Assembly: GCA_945888895.1 (NCBI GenBank) | Contig: CAMDAY010000001.1 | Location: 1 to 56,095 of the forward strand | DNA: 56,095 nt | From: Dehalococcoides mccartyi | Lineage (GTDB): Bacteria; Chloroflexota; Dehalococcoidia; UBA2979 | Direction of reading: 5' to 3' | Shown: piece after piece, positions 17,328 through 26,544 of the stretch | Layout: every line of letters starts with the position of its first letter | How positions within the stretch are numbered: the stretch's first letter is position 1 | Notes under the pieces: model-generated | The model's database searches: none | What the model saw: the letters and a program-made list of their open reading frames with translations, nothing else | Told to the model about the DNA's origin: nothing | Program-made: the position numbers and the translations under genes

Positions 17328-18173
17328 TTAGCGCGGTTCGAGGCCCCAGTTGATCGCGTTGCGGAGCAACTGGATGTACGCCTGCTTCTCCCATGAGCCA
17401 CGGACGGTCGGCGGGGTGATGCCACCCGGCGCGACGCTCTCATCGACGATCGACTGCGGCTGCGTGGTCGGCGCGTGGTTGTGGCCGAGGGCGAAGTAGC
17501 AGACCGCGCCGAGCCCGCTCTCTTTCACGTAGCCGAGGATGTAGGTCTCGCCGTCCGGTAGGAGCGCGGTGTCCTCGTCGTAGACGAAGCCGAAGCCGGG
17601 CGGGGTCTTGTCCGGGCCGAGGCGTGCGGTGAGCAGCGGCTTCGCGCCGGGGAACACCTCGACCTGGTAGGGCTCGTCGATCGTCTCGAACACGGTGGGC
17701 ACGCCCGCGGTGATCGGGTGCGTCGTGTCGACGACGTCGACGTCGAAGCGGCGCAGCGGCGCGTGGTTGATGAAGAATCCGCCGAGGACGTCGTGGTACG
17801 GGGAGCGCAGCACACGCCGCCTCGGCTTACCGGATAGGCTCAGCATGTCGGGGACCCGCCGAGCGCGACCGCCGCTGCTGCCGTGCAGCGCGAGCCACCG
17901 CCCGCCCTTCGTGATCCAGTCCTCGAGGACGCCGAGCTGTCCCTCGTCGGGGAGCGGGCCAGCGGTGTAGGTGATCAGCAACTCGCATCCGGGCAGCCAC
18001 TTCTCGATGTCCTCGAAGTCGCCGGCGATCGTGCTGTGGATGTGCTCACGCTCGCCGAGGATGTTGAGCAGGCGCAGCCGCGCGTAGTCATGGTCGTGCG
18101 CAGCGGGGTTACCGACGGGGTAGCCGCCGACGATCAGGTGGACTCGATGACTCGTCGGTTCCGCAGTGACCAT
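17328..18173 (-). CDS. ThuA-like domain protein
   Basis: 281 residues from the ATG at 18173, which has GGGAGG seven bases upstream. HLIVGGYPVGNPAAHDHDYARLR opens a class-I-glutamine-amidotransferase-like fold; LLITYTAGPLPDEGQL, WLALHGSSGG (position of the nucleophile elbow, here His-Gly), FINHAPLRRFDV, DTTHPITAGVP and YFALGHNHAP are typical of ThuA (trehalose utilisation) family proteins. The family's activity is poorly defined; some members act in sugar or 3-keto-sugar metabolism. Here it sits with CoA-transferases and amidases rather than sugar genes, 56 bases downstream of the CaiB-like gene and on its strand, so co-transcription is likely. Confidence 0.8.
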   Translation of the reverse strand: MVTAEPTSHRVHLIVGGYPVGNPAAHDHDYARLRLLNILGEREHIHSTIAGDFEDIEKWLPGCELLITYTAGPLPDEGQLGVLEDWITKGGRWLALHGSSGGRARRVPDMLSLSGKPRRRVLRSPYHDVLGGFFINHAPLRRFDVDVVDTTHPITAGVPTVFETIDEPYQVEVFPGAKPLLTARLGPDKTPPGFGFVYDEDTALLPDGETYILGYVKESGLGAVCYFALGHNHAPTTQPQSIVDESVAPGGITPPTVRGSWEKQAYIQLLRNAINWGLEPR

Positions 18174-18229
18174 GCCAGCCTCCCGTGCTTCCGCGCGGAG
18201 TATGCCAGATCGTGTGGCGTCCGACCGCG

Positions 18230-19387
18230 TCACGCCCCGGCGAGAGCCTCGACCTCCTCTGCGGAGAGGCCCGCGCCCGCAAGCACCTCGCGCGTGTGCT
18301 CGCCGATGAGCGGCGGGCGGCCGTGCTCGGCGGGGGTGTCGGAAAACTCCCACGGCACGCCGATCGTGCGCACACGGCCGACGCCGGGGTAGTCGAAGGC
18401 GCTCAGCAGCCCGAGTGCTGCGGCCTGTGGATCCTCGACGAGGCGCGAGTAGGTGTTGTACGGGACGGCGTTGCCGCCGAGCTCGCGCACCTTCGCGACG
18501 ATCTCGTCGGCGGGGTGCGTCTTGAAGGCCGCCTCGAACTCCGCCTTGTGCTCGGTGGGCCACTGCGGGCTGCGCTTCCCAGTGTTCTCGAGGATCTCCG
18601 GGATGCCCAGCCACTCGCAGAACGCGGCGAGCGCGGCGTCGTCCTCCATGAAGCCCCAGAGGATGCCGAGGTCGGCGGTCATGAAGCCGCGCGCCTGCGG
18701 GCGGAAGGCCGCGAGGCAGTGGCCGATCCACTCGTCGGGCTCGCTCTCGGAGACCCACTGGATCGTCTGCATCGCGATCTGGGAGCCGACCAGGCTGACC
18801 GCGACCTCCTGGCCCTTGCCGCTCTGGTCACGCTCGAGGAGTGAGGCCATCGCGCCGTGGAACGCGAAGAGCGATGCGCTCAGCGAGCCGAGCGGCAGGC
18901 CGTGCCGCGTCGGTGCCTGCCCGAGCGTGCCGAGGTAGCGCCACTGACCGGACATCGCCTGCACGTCCAGTTCGGACGCGCGCTGGTTGGCGAGTGGGCC
19001 GGTGTTGCCCCACGGCGTGATCGGCACGACCACCAGCCGCGGCCAGCGCGCCGACAGCGCGGCGTAGGTCATGCCAAGCTCCTCGGCCTCGTCGGGGTAG
19101 AGGTCGAGCAGCAGCACATCCGCGCTGTCGATGAGCTTCTCGAGCGCGCCACGCGCGGCGGCGTTCGCGCGCCAGTCGAGGCGCACGCTCTGTTTGCTGC
19201 GGTTCGCGGAGAGGAACGCGGCGGCGTCCTCGCCGATGAACGGCGGGCCCTGCTGGCGGAGGTAGTCGCCCTCGGGCGGCTCAACCTTCGTCACGGTCGC
19301 GCCGAGGTCGGCGAAGATCATGCCGCAGTAGCCGAGGTAGCCCTGCGTCGTCTCGACGACGCGCAGTCCTTCGAGCGGTCCAGTCAT
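18230..19387 (-). CDS. CaiB/BaiF class III CoA-transferase, subunit lacking the catalytic Asp
   Basis: 385 residues. LRVVETTQGYLGYCGMIFADLGATVTKVEPPEGD is the family N-terminus, followed by FLSANRSKQSVRLD and WGNTGPLANQ. At the site where class III CoA-transferases have the catalytic Asp (pattern 'aDl.aG'), this protein reads LPLGSLSASLFAF, i.e. Gly replaces Asp. The rest of the fold is intact, including ERDQSGKGQEVAVSL. It lies 27 bases downstream of a second CaiB-like gene that keeps the Asp, so I infer a two-subunit enzyme in which this is the non-catalytic chain. The family transfers CoA between carboxylic acids; substrate unknown. Confidence 0.88.
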   Translation of the reverse strand: MTGPLEGLRVVETTQGYLGYCGMIFADLGATVTKVEPPEGDYLRQQGPPFIGEDAAAFLSANRSKQSVRLDWRANAAARGALEKLIDSADVLLLDLYPDEAEELGMTYAALSARWPRLVVVPITPWGNTGPLANQRASELDVQAMSGQWRYLGTLGQAPTRHGLPLGSLSASLFAFHGAMASLLERDQSGKGQEVAVSLVGSQIAMQTIQWVSESEPDEWIGHCLAAFRPQARGFMTADLGILWGFMEDDAALAAFCEWLGIPEILENTGKRSPQWPTEHKAEFEAAFKTHPADEIVAKVRELGGNAVPYNTYSRLVEDPQAAALGLLSAFDYPGVGRVRTIGVPWEFSDTPAEHGRPPLIGEHTREVLAGAGLSAEEVEALAGA

Positions 19388-19414
19388 ATCGATCCCCGTC
19401 CGCGCTGGTGCGAG

Positions 19415-20569
19415 CTAGTTCGAGTGTTTGGGGAGATACTCCGCGAGGAAGTCCTCCGTGTCCGAGCCGACCATGTGCGTCGCGCGGATCTCGCCGGGCG
19501 TGCGACTGAAGTGCCACGGCAGTCCGCCGACGGTCACGCGGCCCCACGGGCTCACGAAATCCTCGAGCATTCGCTGCTCGCGCACCTGCGGATGTACGCG
19601 CAGGTTGTTGTAGGTGAAGTAGGTGCTGCTCGGCACGCGCGCTGCCTGCAGCAGCTCGAGCCACTCGGCGGCCGGCTTCGTCGCGATGGCTGCCTCGATC
19701 GCCGCGTCGATGGCGTCACGGTGCGCGACGCGGCCGGCGTTGCGCTGGAGCGCGGGGTCTTTCGCCTGCTCCGTGAGGCCGAGGACGCGACAGACGCTCT
19801 GCCACTCGACCTCGGTGTTCGCGGTGACGTTGAGGTAGCGGCCATCCTCGGCCTGGTAGGCGCGGGACGGACAGAGCGTGCTGACGCCCGAGCCCATCGG
19901 CGTCGGGTTCTGGTCGTTCGCGAAGTACTCCTGCGCGCGGATGCCGGAATACGCGACGGCGGCCTGCATCTGCGACTGGTCGATGAACTGACCCTTGCCG
20001 GTGAACTTGCGACGCCACAGCGCGGCGAGCACGCCCGAGACGATGTACTGCGAGGTCGTCAGGTCGATGTGCCCGCCGTGCTTGATGCCCTCGGGCGGCT
20101 CGCCGACGGGGCCGCTGACGGAGGCGAAGCCGGAGATCGCCTGCCCGTACGGGTCGGTGCTGCCCATCTGCTTGTACGGCCCGCGTGACCCGTAGCCAGA
20201 CGAGGAGCAGTACACGATGCGCGGGTTGATCTTCGACACCTGCTCGTAGCCGAGGCCTCGACGTTCCATGAAGCCGGGGCGGTGGTTCTCGATGATCACG
20301 TCGGACTTCAGCACGAGCTGGTGGACGGCCTCGCGGATCATCTCGTCGCGGAGGTCGACGGTGGTGAGGCGCTTGTTGAGGTTCATGGAGATGTAGACGG
20401 CGGTGATGCCGTTCTTCCAGGGCGGGGGCTGGCGCGAGAGGTAGTCGCCCTCGGGCGGCTCGAGCTTGATGATCTCCGCGCCCATCTCTCCGAGGAGGGC
20501 GCAGGCCCAGGGGCCGACGGCGTAGTGGGTGGCATCGAGCACTCGGATGCCGGTGAGGGGGCCGGTCAT
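19415..20569 (-). CDS. CaiB/BaiF class III CoA-transferase, catalytic-type
   Basis: 384 residues. IRVLDATHYAVGPWACALLGEMGAEIIKLEPPEGD at the N-terminus (CoA-binding), FMERRGLGYEQV, SSSGYGSRGPY, and HIDLTTSQYIVSGVLAAL, which keeps the catalytic Asp that forms the acyl-aspartyl intermediate. ATG at 20569 is chosen because GGAAGG is nine bases upstream; an ATG at 20578 would have the ribosome site touching it. It is first of a probable CoA-transferase-CoA-transferase-ThuA operon. The family includes formyl-CoA, carnitine, benzylsuccinate and bile-acid CoA-transferases; substrate not determinable here. Confidence 0.92.
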   Translation of the reverse strand: MTGPLTGIRVLDATHYAVGPWACALLGEMGAEIIKLEPPEGDYLSRQPPPWKNGITAVYISMNLNKRLTTVDLRDEMIREAVHQLVLKSDVIIENHRPGFMERRGLGYEQVSKINPRIVYCSSSGYGSRGPYKQMGSTDPYGQAISGFASVSGPVGEPPEGIKHGGHIDLTTSQYIVSGVLAALWRRKFTGKGQFIDQSQMQAAVAYSGIRAQEYFANDQNPTPMGSGVSTLCPSRAYQAEDGRYLNVTANTEVEWQSVCRVLGLTEQAKDPALQRNAGRVAHRDAIDAAIEAAIATKPAAEWLELLQAARVPSSTYFTYNNLRVHPQVREQRMLEDFVSPWGRVTVGGLPWHFSRTPGEIRATHMVGSDTEDFLAEYLPKHSN

Positions 20570-20748
20570 GGTGGCCATCCTTCCTCGAGCCTGCCGGTGC
20601 GCGCGTAACGGATCGCCGAGACGGGGCGGCAGACGTCGCCAACCCTCGGATTCTAGGCCGAGGATGCAACGGATGTGATGCGGCGGGGGCAAGCGGCGGA
20701 GCGCCCTCGACGGTGCGGGAGATCGAGGTGCTGTGCGACGTGCTGCGA

Positions 20749-20786
20749 CCCCCAACCCCAACCCTCCCCCGTAGAGGGGGAGGGGG
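20749..20786. repeat. family A palindromic element, copy 4
   Basis: CCCCCAACCCCAACCCTCCCCC, loop GTAGA, GGGGGAGGGGG. A second, weaker palindrome of similar composition (CCCTCGCCCACGC / GCGGGAGAGGG) follows at 20798-20836. A CCTCGACG lies about 45 bases before, at 20705. Confidence 0.65.
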
Positions 20787-20900
20787 TCGGAGCTCAGAAC
20801 CCTCGCCCACGCAGCGGGAGAGGGCAGGGTGAGGGTCCGCTTCTGCTTGCGGGAGGGGTTTCCCGCTTGGTCTCCTCGACGCTTTGAGGAGCGGGGACAC

Positions 20901-20934
20901 GGCTGGCGCCCGGAGGGGGATCGAGGCGCCAGCC
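20901..20934 (-). terminator. hairpin terminator after the second amidase gene
   Basis: GGCTGGCGCC and GGCGCCAGCC form a perfect ten-base stem around a 14-base loop, just past the amidase stop in the minus direction. No clear T-tract follows. Confidence 0.6.
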
Positions 20935-20946
20935 GCGTCGTGGTGG

Positions 20947-22416
20947 CTAGACGGTGGCGGCGACCATCTGCGCGTAGGTGGGGACGCGCAGGTGGAAGTC
21001 GGTAACGCGCTGGTAGGCGTCGCCGACCTGGAAGACGGGGGCCTCGTTGAAGGCGGCGCCCACGAGCTGCATCGACAGCGGGAGTGGGAGCGCGCCGGTG
21101 GTGAAGCCGACGGGCAGCGCCATCGCGGGGAGGCCCGCGAGGTTCCACGGGGCGGTGAAGCTCGGCTCGTTCAGGCGACGCTCCGGCGTCATTGCCTCGC
21201 GCATCGGGGCCGGGCCGATCGAGGTCGGCATGGCGAGGACGTCTACGGTGTCGAAGAGCTTCGTCATCTCCTGCTTGAAGTAGGAGCGGAAGCGCTGGGC
21301 CTGCACGTAGTCTGCGCCGCTGAAGACCATGCCGCGCGCGAGCTGCTGGGCCGTGTACTTCCCATAGTCATCGTAGCGAGTGTCGAGGTCCGGCCGGTGG
21401 TAGGCGGAAGCCTCGCTCCACATGATGATCTGGTTCGCGTCGCGCGACTCGGCGGCGTAGGGGACCTCCACCTCCGAGATGATCGCGCTCATGCCCTCGA
21501 GCACCTTCACGGCGGCGAGGATGGCGTTCTTCGTGTCGACGTCGAGCGCCGGGTTCTCGAGGAAGTAGCCCATCGTCAGGCCGATCCTCATGCCCTTCAC
21601 GTCGCCGGTCAGCGTCGCGGTGTAGTCGGGCACGGGGACATCGACGGTGCAGGGGTCGCGCGGGTCGTAGCCCGCCATGACGTTGAGCATCAGCGCGCAG
21701 TCGTAGGCGGTGCGGGCCATCGGGTTGATGCCGTCCAGGCTGTAGCCCAGCGGGACGCAGCCGAACTTCGACACGCGGCCGAAGGTCTGCTTCATGCCGG
21801 TGCCGCCGTTGACGGACGAGGGGCCGCGTGTCGAGCCGCCCGTGTCCGTGCCGAGGCCGCCGAGGACGAGCCCCGAGGCGATCGCGATGCCGGTGCCGGA
21901 GGAGGAGCCGGCGGCGGTGCGGGGGAGGTCCCACGGGTTCTGGGGCATCGGGAACGGCTTGTCGGGGTCGGGCGCGCCGTTGGCGAACTCGCTGAGCACG
22001 GTCTTGCCGACGAACACCGCACCGGCCACGCGGAGCTTCTCCACGACCGCCGCGTCGTAGCCCTCGCCCCACTTGGGGTCGAGGACGACGCTATTCGCGG
22101 TGGTCGGCGCGGTCTTGGTGGCGATGATGTCCTTCGCGGCCATCGGGATGCCCTGGAGCGGGCCGAGATCCACGCCCTTCGCCAGCAGCGCGTCCGTCTC
22201 CGCGGCCTCGGCGAGCGCGATCTCCGGCATCGTCGTGATGAACGAGCCGAGCGTCGGGTTCAGTGCCTCGATCTTGTCGAGGTGGATGTGCGTCAGCTCG
22301 ACGCTGGTGATGGTGCCGGCGCGCAGGGCGGCAGCGGCGTCCTTGATCGTGATCGGTGTGTCCAACGCAGTGTGTCCTTCCCCGGATCCTCGGTCGGTGA
22401 GGGCGACCGTGCTCAT
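20947..22416 (-). CDS. amidase-signature family hydrolase
   Basis: 489 residues from the ATG at 22416, which lacks a clear ribosome site, so the start is tentative. The catalytic triad is complete: Lys in GIPMAAKDIIATK, cis-Ser in AAGSSSGTGIAIA and nucleophile Ser in GTDTGGSTRGP. The C-terminus (WNLAGLPAMALPVGF, PLSMQLVG) is standard. It cleaves carboxamides to acid and ammonia; the acid could feed the nearby CoA-transferases, which is inference from position. It is separate from the frameshifted amidase at 15.7 kb and only distantly similar to it. Confidence 0.9.
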   Translation of the reverse strand: MSTVALTDRGSGEGHTALDTPITIKDAAAALRAGTITSVELTHIHLDKIEALNPTLGSFITTMPEIALAEAAETDALLAKGVDLGPLQGIPMAAKDIIATKTAPTTANSVVLDPKWGEGYDAAVVEKLRVAGAVFVGKTVLSEFANGAPDPDKPFPMPQNPWDLPRTAAGSSSGTGIAIASGLVLGGLGTDTGGSTRGPSSVNGGTGMKQTFGRVSKFGCVPLGYSLDGINPMARTAYDCALMLNVMAGYDPRDPCTVDVPVPDYTATLTGDVKGMRIGLTMGYFLENPALDVDTKNAILAAVKVLEGMSAIISEVEVPYAAESRDANQIIMWSEASAYHRPDLDTRYDDYGKYTAQQLARGMVFSGADYVQAQRFRSYFKQEMTKLFDTVDVLAMPTSIGPAPMREAMTPERRLNEPSFTAPWNLAGLPAMALPVGFTTGALPLPLSMQLVGAAFNEAPVFQVGDAYQRVTDFHLRVPTYAQMVAATV

Positions 22417-22546
22417 CGTGGACGAGCGCCGTTTCCCGGTGGTGACCCCCGCGTGACGGCGAGGTGAACAGCGGGTCACGTTGCGATAGCGGGGATGTCG
22501 GCAACGCGTGCGAGGTACGCGCCTGACCTCGAGGGGAGCGCGGGAA

Positions 22547-23425
22547 CTAGCGGGCGTCGAGGTCGCTGATGCGGTGCGCGGCGGCGTAGACGTTGAGGCT
22601 GTCCGCGCGCACAAAGCCGGCGAGCGTGATGTCGAATGACTCGGCCAACTCGACCGCAAGGCTCGAGGGCGCGCCGACCGAGGCGACGACCGGGATCCGC
22701 GCGGCAAGCGCCTTCTGCAGCAACTCAAAGCTTGCGCGGCCACTGAGCATGAGGATGCTGTCGGTCAGCGGCAGGCGGCCCTCGATCAGAGCGGACCCGA
22801 CGAGCTTGTCGAGGGCGTTGTGGCGGCCGACGTCCTCGAACAGGCCGAGGAGGGCGCCGTCGAGGTCGAAGAGGCCGGCTGCGTGCAGTCCGCCGGTGCG
22901 GTCGAACGTTGCCTGCGCCTCGCGGAGCCGCTGGGGCAGCGCGCGCAGCGTCGAGTCGGGGACGCGCGCGCCGCGCGGGAGCACCGCGCAGCCGTGGATC
23001 TCCAACGATTCGAGCGCGGCCTTGCCGCACACGCCGCAGCTGGAGGTCGTGTAGAAGTTGCGCTGCACGCTGGCGTCGTCGACCTCGAGGCCGGGGCGCA
23101 CCGTCACGTTGACGATGTTCTGACGCTGCGGCTCGTCCTCGTCGGTGCAGTACGAGATGTCGAGGACGTCGTCGCGCCCGCCGATGATCGACTCGCCGTA
23201 GAGGAAACCGGCGGCGAGCTCGAAGTCGTGCCCGGGGGTGCGCATCGTCACGGCGATGCGGCGCGTGTCGAGGCCGTCCGCCGTCTCGCGGATCAGGCGG
23301 ATCTCCATCGGCTCCTCGACGGCGAGCGTGTCGTCCTCGACGGACCACTCGCCCGCGCGGAGGCGACGCACGGCGTGGCTCGTCGTGCTGCTCGAGCCGC
23401 GGTCTGTGATGGGTGTGAAGTTCAT
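22547..23425 (-). CDS. fdhD: formate dehydrogenase accessory sulfurtransferase FdhD
   Basis: 292 residues. EEPMEIRLI, TMRTPGHDFELAAGFLYGE, the essential Cys pair in SSCGVCGKAAL (about residues 129-137), GLFEDVGRHNALDKLVG and SGRASFELLQKAL are hallmark FdhD/FdsC motifs. It passes sulfur to the molybdenum cofactor of formate dehydrogenase, which is needed for activity. It is last of the formate dehydrogenase genes, nine bases beyond the fdsD stop, so co-transcribed. The usual bacterial order is GBACD with fdsC before fdsD; here the delta gene precedes fdhD. Confidence 0.95.
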   Translation of the reverse strand: MNFTPITDRGSSSTTSHAVRRLRAGEWSVEDDTLAVEEPMEIRLIRETADGLDTRRIAVTMRTPGHDFELAAGFLYGESIIGGRDDVLDISYCTDEDEPQRQNIVNVTVRPGLEVDDASVQRNFYTTSSCGVCGKAALESLEIHGCAVLPRGARVPDSTLRALPQRLREAQATFDRTGGLHAAGLFDLDGALLGLFEDVGRHNALDKLVGSALIEGRLPLTDSILMLSGRASFELLQKALAARIPVVASVGAPSSLAVELAESFDITLAGFVRADSLNVYAAAHRISDLDAR

Positions 23426-23434
23426 GGGGCGGGC

Positions 23435-23662
23435 CTAGTGAGCGTCGGGCACCGGGACAAGGCGGCGCACGGCCTCATCAGCGAGCTCGTGCAGCCCTGC
23501 GCCGCCGTTCTCGACGTACGAAATGATCTCGCGGCGCATGCGAGGCGCCCAGAACATGCGCAGGTGATTCGCGACGCCCTCGACGGCCTCGTCGTGAGGG
23601 AAGGTCGCGAAGAACAGCGCGATCTGGTTCGCCTTGTGGACCATCGTGTCCGCGTGCGCCAC
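23435..23662 (-). CDS. fdsD: NAD-dependent formate dehydrogenase delta subunit
   Basis: 75 residues of the FdsD family. The blocks MVHKANQIALFFATFP and EAVEGVANHLRMFWAPRMRREI match the short delta subunit that accompanies soluble FdsABG complexes. It starts three bases after the fdsA stop. Its precise role is unclear; in studied enzymes it supports assembly or stability. Confidence 0.92.
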   Translation of the reverse strand: MAHADTMVHKANQIALFFATFPHDEAVEGVANHLRMFWAPRMRREIISYVENGGAGLHELADEAVRRLVPVPDAH

Positions 23663-23665
23663 GAG

Positions 23666-26509
23666 TTACCTCGTGTCCGTCGAGGAGCCGGCGACCTGTG
23701 TCGTCGCCTCGCGCAGGGCGAGGTAATCGAGCTGCCACTCGGAGCGCTGGCCGGTGCGGTTCACCTGGACGGCGGTCACCTTGTACTCGGGGCAGTCGGT
23801 TGCCCAGTCGGCGAACTCCGTGGTCACCACGTTCGCGCCCGAGTCGGGGTGGTGGAATGTCGTGTAGACCACGCCCGGCTGCATGCGCTCCGAGATCAGC
23901 GCGCGCAGCGCGGTCTCGCCGATGCGGCTGGTGATCGTCACGAGGTCGCCGTCGTTGATGCCGCGGTTCTCAGCGTCCCACGGGTGGATCTCCAGCCGGT
24001 CCTCGTCGTGCCAGACGACGTTTGCGGTGCGGCGGGTCTGCGCGCCGACGTTGTACTGCGACAGGATGCGGCCGGTCGTCAGGAGGAGCGGGAAACGGTC
24101 GTTCGTGCGCTCCTCGGTGGGGACGTACTCGGTGACCATGAACAGGCCCTGGCCGCGCACGAAGCCCGCCTCGTGCATGATCGGCGTGCCGTTAGGCGCG
24201 CCCTCGTTGCACGGCCACTGGATGCTGCCGAGCTCCTCGAGGCGGTCGTAGGAGACGCCCGCGAAGGTCGGGGTGAGGCGCGCGATCTCGTCCATGATCT
24301 CGGACGGGTGGCTGTAGGCCATGTCGTAGCCGAGGGCCTTCGACAGCGCGATTGTGATCTCCCAGTCCGCAAGCCCGGCCTTCGGCGGCACGGCCTTGCG
24401 GACGCGGCTGATGCGGCGCTCCGCGTTGGTGAACGTGCCGTCCTTCTCCAGGAACGACGAGCCCGGCAGGAACACGTGCGCGTAGCTGGCCGTCTCGGTG
24501 AGGAACAGGTCCTGCACGATGATGCACTCCATCGCGCCAAGGCCCGCCGTGACGTGCTTCGTGTTCGGGTCGGACTGCACGATGTCCTCGCCCTGGATGT
24601 AGAGGCCCTTGAACGTGCCGTCCAGCGCCGCGTCGAACATGTTCGGGATGCGCAGGCCGGGCTCCGACTGGAGGCCGACGTTCCAAGCGTCCTCGAACAT
24701 CGTGCGGACGCCTTCGTCGGAGACGTGGCGGTACCCGGAGAACTCGTGCGGGAATGAACCCATGTCGCACGAGCCCTGAACGTTGTTCTGGCCGCGCAGC
24801 GGGTTCACGCCGACGCCGGGGCGGCCGATGTTCCCGGTCGCCATCGCGAGGTTCGCGATGCCCATGACCATCGTGGAGCCCTGGCTGTGCTCGGTGACGC
24901 CGAGGCCGTAGTAGATCGCGGCGTTGCCGCCGGTCGCGTACAGCCGGGCTGCGCCGCGCAGGTCCGCGGCGGACACGCCGGTCGTGGCCTCGAGGGCCTC
25001 GGGGGAGTTGCGCTCCTCGGCGACGAACGCGGCCCAGCGCGCGAAGGCGGCGGGGTCGCAGCGCTCCTGCACGTAGGCGTGGTCCACGAGGTCCTCGGTC
25101 ACCACGACGTGCGCCATCGCGTTGATCACCGCGACGTTGGTGCTGGGACGCAGCGGGAGGTGGTAGTCCGCCTCGACGTGCGGGAGCTTGATGAGGTCGA
25201 TGCGCCGGGGGTCGACGACGATCAACTTCGCGCCCGCGCGCAGCCGACGCTTCATCTGCGAGGCGAACACGGGGTGCGCGTCGGTGGGGTTCGCGCCGAT
25301 GACGACGATCACGTCGGCGGCCTCGACGGAGTCGAAGTCCTGCGTGCCGGCGGAGGTGCCGAGCGTCGTCTTCAGCCCGTAGCCGGTGGGCGAGTGGCAG
25401 ACGCGCGCGCAGGTGTCCACGTTGTTGTTGCCGAAGCCCGCGCGCACCAGCTTCTGCACGAGGAACGTCTCCTCGTTCGTGCAGCGCGAGGAGGTGATGC
25501 CGCCGACGGCGTCCTGACCGTACTTCGCCTGGATGCGCTTGAACTCGCTGGCGGCGTAGGAGATCGCCTCGTCCCAAGATACCTCGCGCCACGGGTCGGT
25601 GATCTTCGAGCGGATCATCGGAGAGAGGACGCGATCGCGGTGGGTGGCGTAGCCCCACGCGAAGCGGCCCTTCACGCAGGAGTGGCCGTGGTTCGCCTTG
25701 CCGTCCTTGAACGGCATCATGCGCACGACCTCGTTGCCCTTCATCTCGGCCTTGAAGGAGCAGCCGACGCCGCAGTAGCCGCACGTCGTGACGACGCTGT
25801 GGTCGGGCTGACCGGCGTCAATGATCGACTTCTCGGTGAGCGTCGCGGTCGGGCATGCCTGCACGCACGCACCGCAGGACACGCATTCGGAGTCCACGAA
25901 CGAGTGACCGCCTGCGGAGACCTTCGAGTCGAACCCCCGTCCCGCGATCGTCAGAGCGAAGGTGCCCTGCACCTCCTCGCACGCGCGCACGCAGCGCGAG
26001 CAGACGATGCACTTCGCGGCGTCGAAGGTGAAGTACGGGTTCGTCTCGTCCTTCAGGGCGTCGAGGTGGTTCGCGCCCTCGTAGCCGTAGCGCACCTCGC
26101 GCAGGCCGACGGCACCGGCCATGTCCTGCAGTTCGCAGTCGCCGTTGGCCGCGCAGGTGAGGCAGTCCAGCGGGTGGTCGGAGATGTACAGCTCCATGAC
26201 GCCTCGACGCAGGCCGGCGAGCTGCGGCGTCTGCGTGGTGACGCGCATGTGGTCCTCGACCGGGGTGGTGCAGGAGGCAGGTGTGCCGCGCCGACCCTCG
26301 ATCTCCACGAGGCACAGGCGGCAGGACCCGAAGGGCTCGAGGTTGTCGGTTGCGCAGAGCTTAGGCACGCCAACGCCGGCGAGCGCGGCGGCGCGCATGA
26401 CGGACGTGCCCGCGGGCACCATCACCATCTTGCCGTCCACCTCGACCGTGACCAGCACTTCGGACTGACGCGCGGGAGTGCCGAGGTCGGGTTCGTGGAT
26501 CAGGGTCAT
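23666..26509 (-). CDS. fdsA: NAD-dependent formate dehydrogenase alpha (molybdenum) subunit
   Basis: 947 residues, normal for FdsA. In order: a [2Fe-2S] domain (CATDNLEPFGSCRLC, about residues 52-66), a His-Cys-ligated [4Fe-4S] site (HPLDCLTCAANGDC), two ferredoxin-like sites (CIVCSRCVRAC and CVSCGACVQAC), then the molybdopterin oxidoreductase core opened by CGYCGVGC. The metal ligand is cysteine, in CARVCHSPTGYG, not selenocysteine; no in-frame TGA is present. It oxidises formate to CO2 at a bis-MGD molybdenum or tungsten centre. Electrons pass to FdsB and NAD+. No Tat signal, so the complex is cytoplasmic. Confidence 0.96.
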   Translation of the reverse strand: MTLIHEPDLGTPARQSEVLVTVEVDGKMVMVPAGTSVMRAAALAGVGVPKLCATDNLEPFGSCRLCLVEIEGRRGTPASCTTPVEDHMRVTTQTPQLAGLRRGVMELYISDHPLDCLTCAANGDCELQDMAGAVGLREVRYGYEGANHLDALKDETNPYFTFDAAKCIVCSRCVRACEEVQGTFALTIAGRGFDSKVSAGGHSFVDSECVSCGACVQACPTATLTEKSIIDAGQPDHSVVTTCGYCGVGCSFKAEMKGNEVVRMMPFKDGKANHGHSCVKGRFAWGYATHRDRVLSPMIRSKITDPWREVSWDEAISYAASEFKRIQAKYGQDAVGGITSSRCTNEETFLVQKLVRAGFGNNNVDTCARVCHSPTGYGLKTTLGTSAGTQDFDSVEAADVIVVIGANPTDAHPVFASQMKRRLRAGAKLIVVDPRRIDLIKLPHVEADYHLPLRPSTNVAVINAMAHVVVTEDLVDHAYVQERCDPAAFARWAAFVAEERNSPEALEATTGVSAADLRGAARLYATGGNAAIYYGLGVTEHSQGSTMVMGIANLAMATGNIGRPGVGVNPLRGQNNVQGSCDMGSFPHEFSGYRHVSDEGVRTMFEDAWNVGLQSEPGLRIPNMFDAALDGTFKGLYIQGEDIVQSDPNTKHVTAGLGAMECIIVQDLFLTETASYAHVFLPGSSFLEKDGTFTNAERRISRVRKAVPPKAGLADWEITIALSKALGYDMAYSHPSEIMDEIARLTPTFAGVSYDRLEELGSIQWPCNEGAPNGTPIMHEAGFVRGQGLFMVTEYVPTEERTNDRFPLLLTTGRILSQYNVGAQTRRTANVVWHDEDRLEIHPWDAENRGINDGDLVTITSRIGETALRALISERMQPGVVYTTFHHPDSGANVVTTEFADWATDCPEYKVTAVQVNRTGQRSEWQLDYLALREATTQVAGSSTDTR

Positions 26510-26544
26510 AGCATCACCTCACCGACGATCTCAGTATGCGCGTC

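Larger units (their letters stand above)
20570..20946. other. intergenic region with two family A-type hairpins and a terminator
   Basis: A 377-base gap between two minus-strand genes. It holds the family A element at 20749-20786, a related imperfect hairpin (20798-20836) and the amidase terminator (20901-20934). The 170 bases next to the CoA-transferase start should carry its promoter, but I cannot pick one out with confidence. Confidence 0.5.

Noticed and set aside
25384..25470. Selenocysteine in FdsA
   Set aside because: The metal-ligand codon is a normal Cys codon (CARVCHSPT); no in-frame TGA and no SECIS needed.
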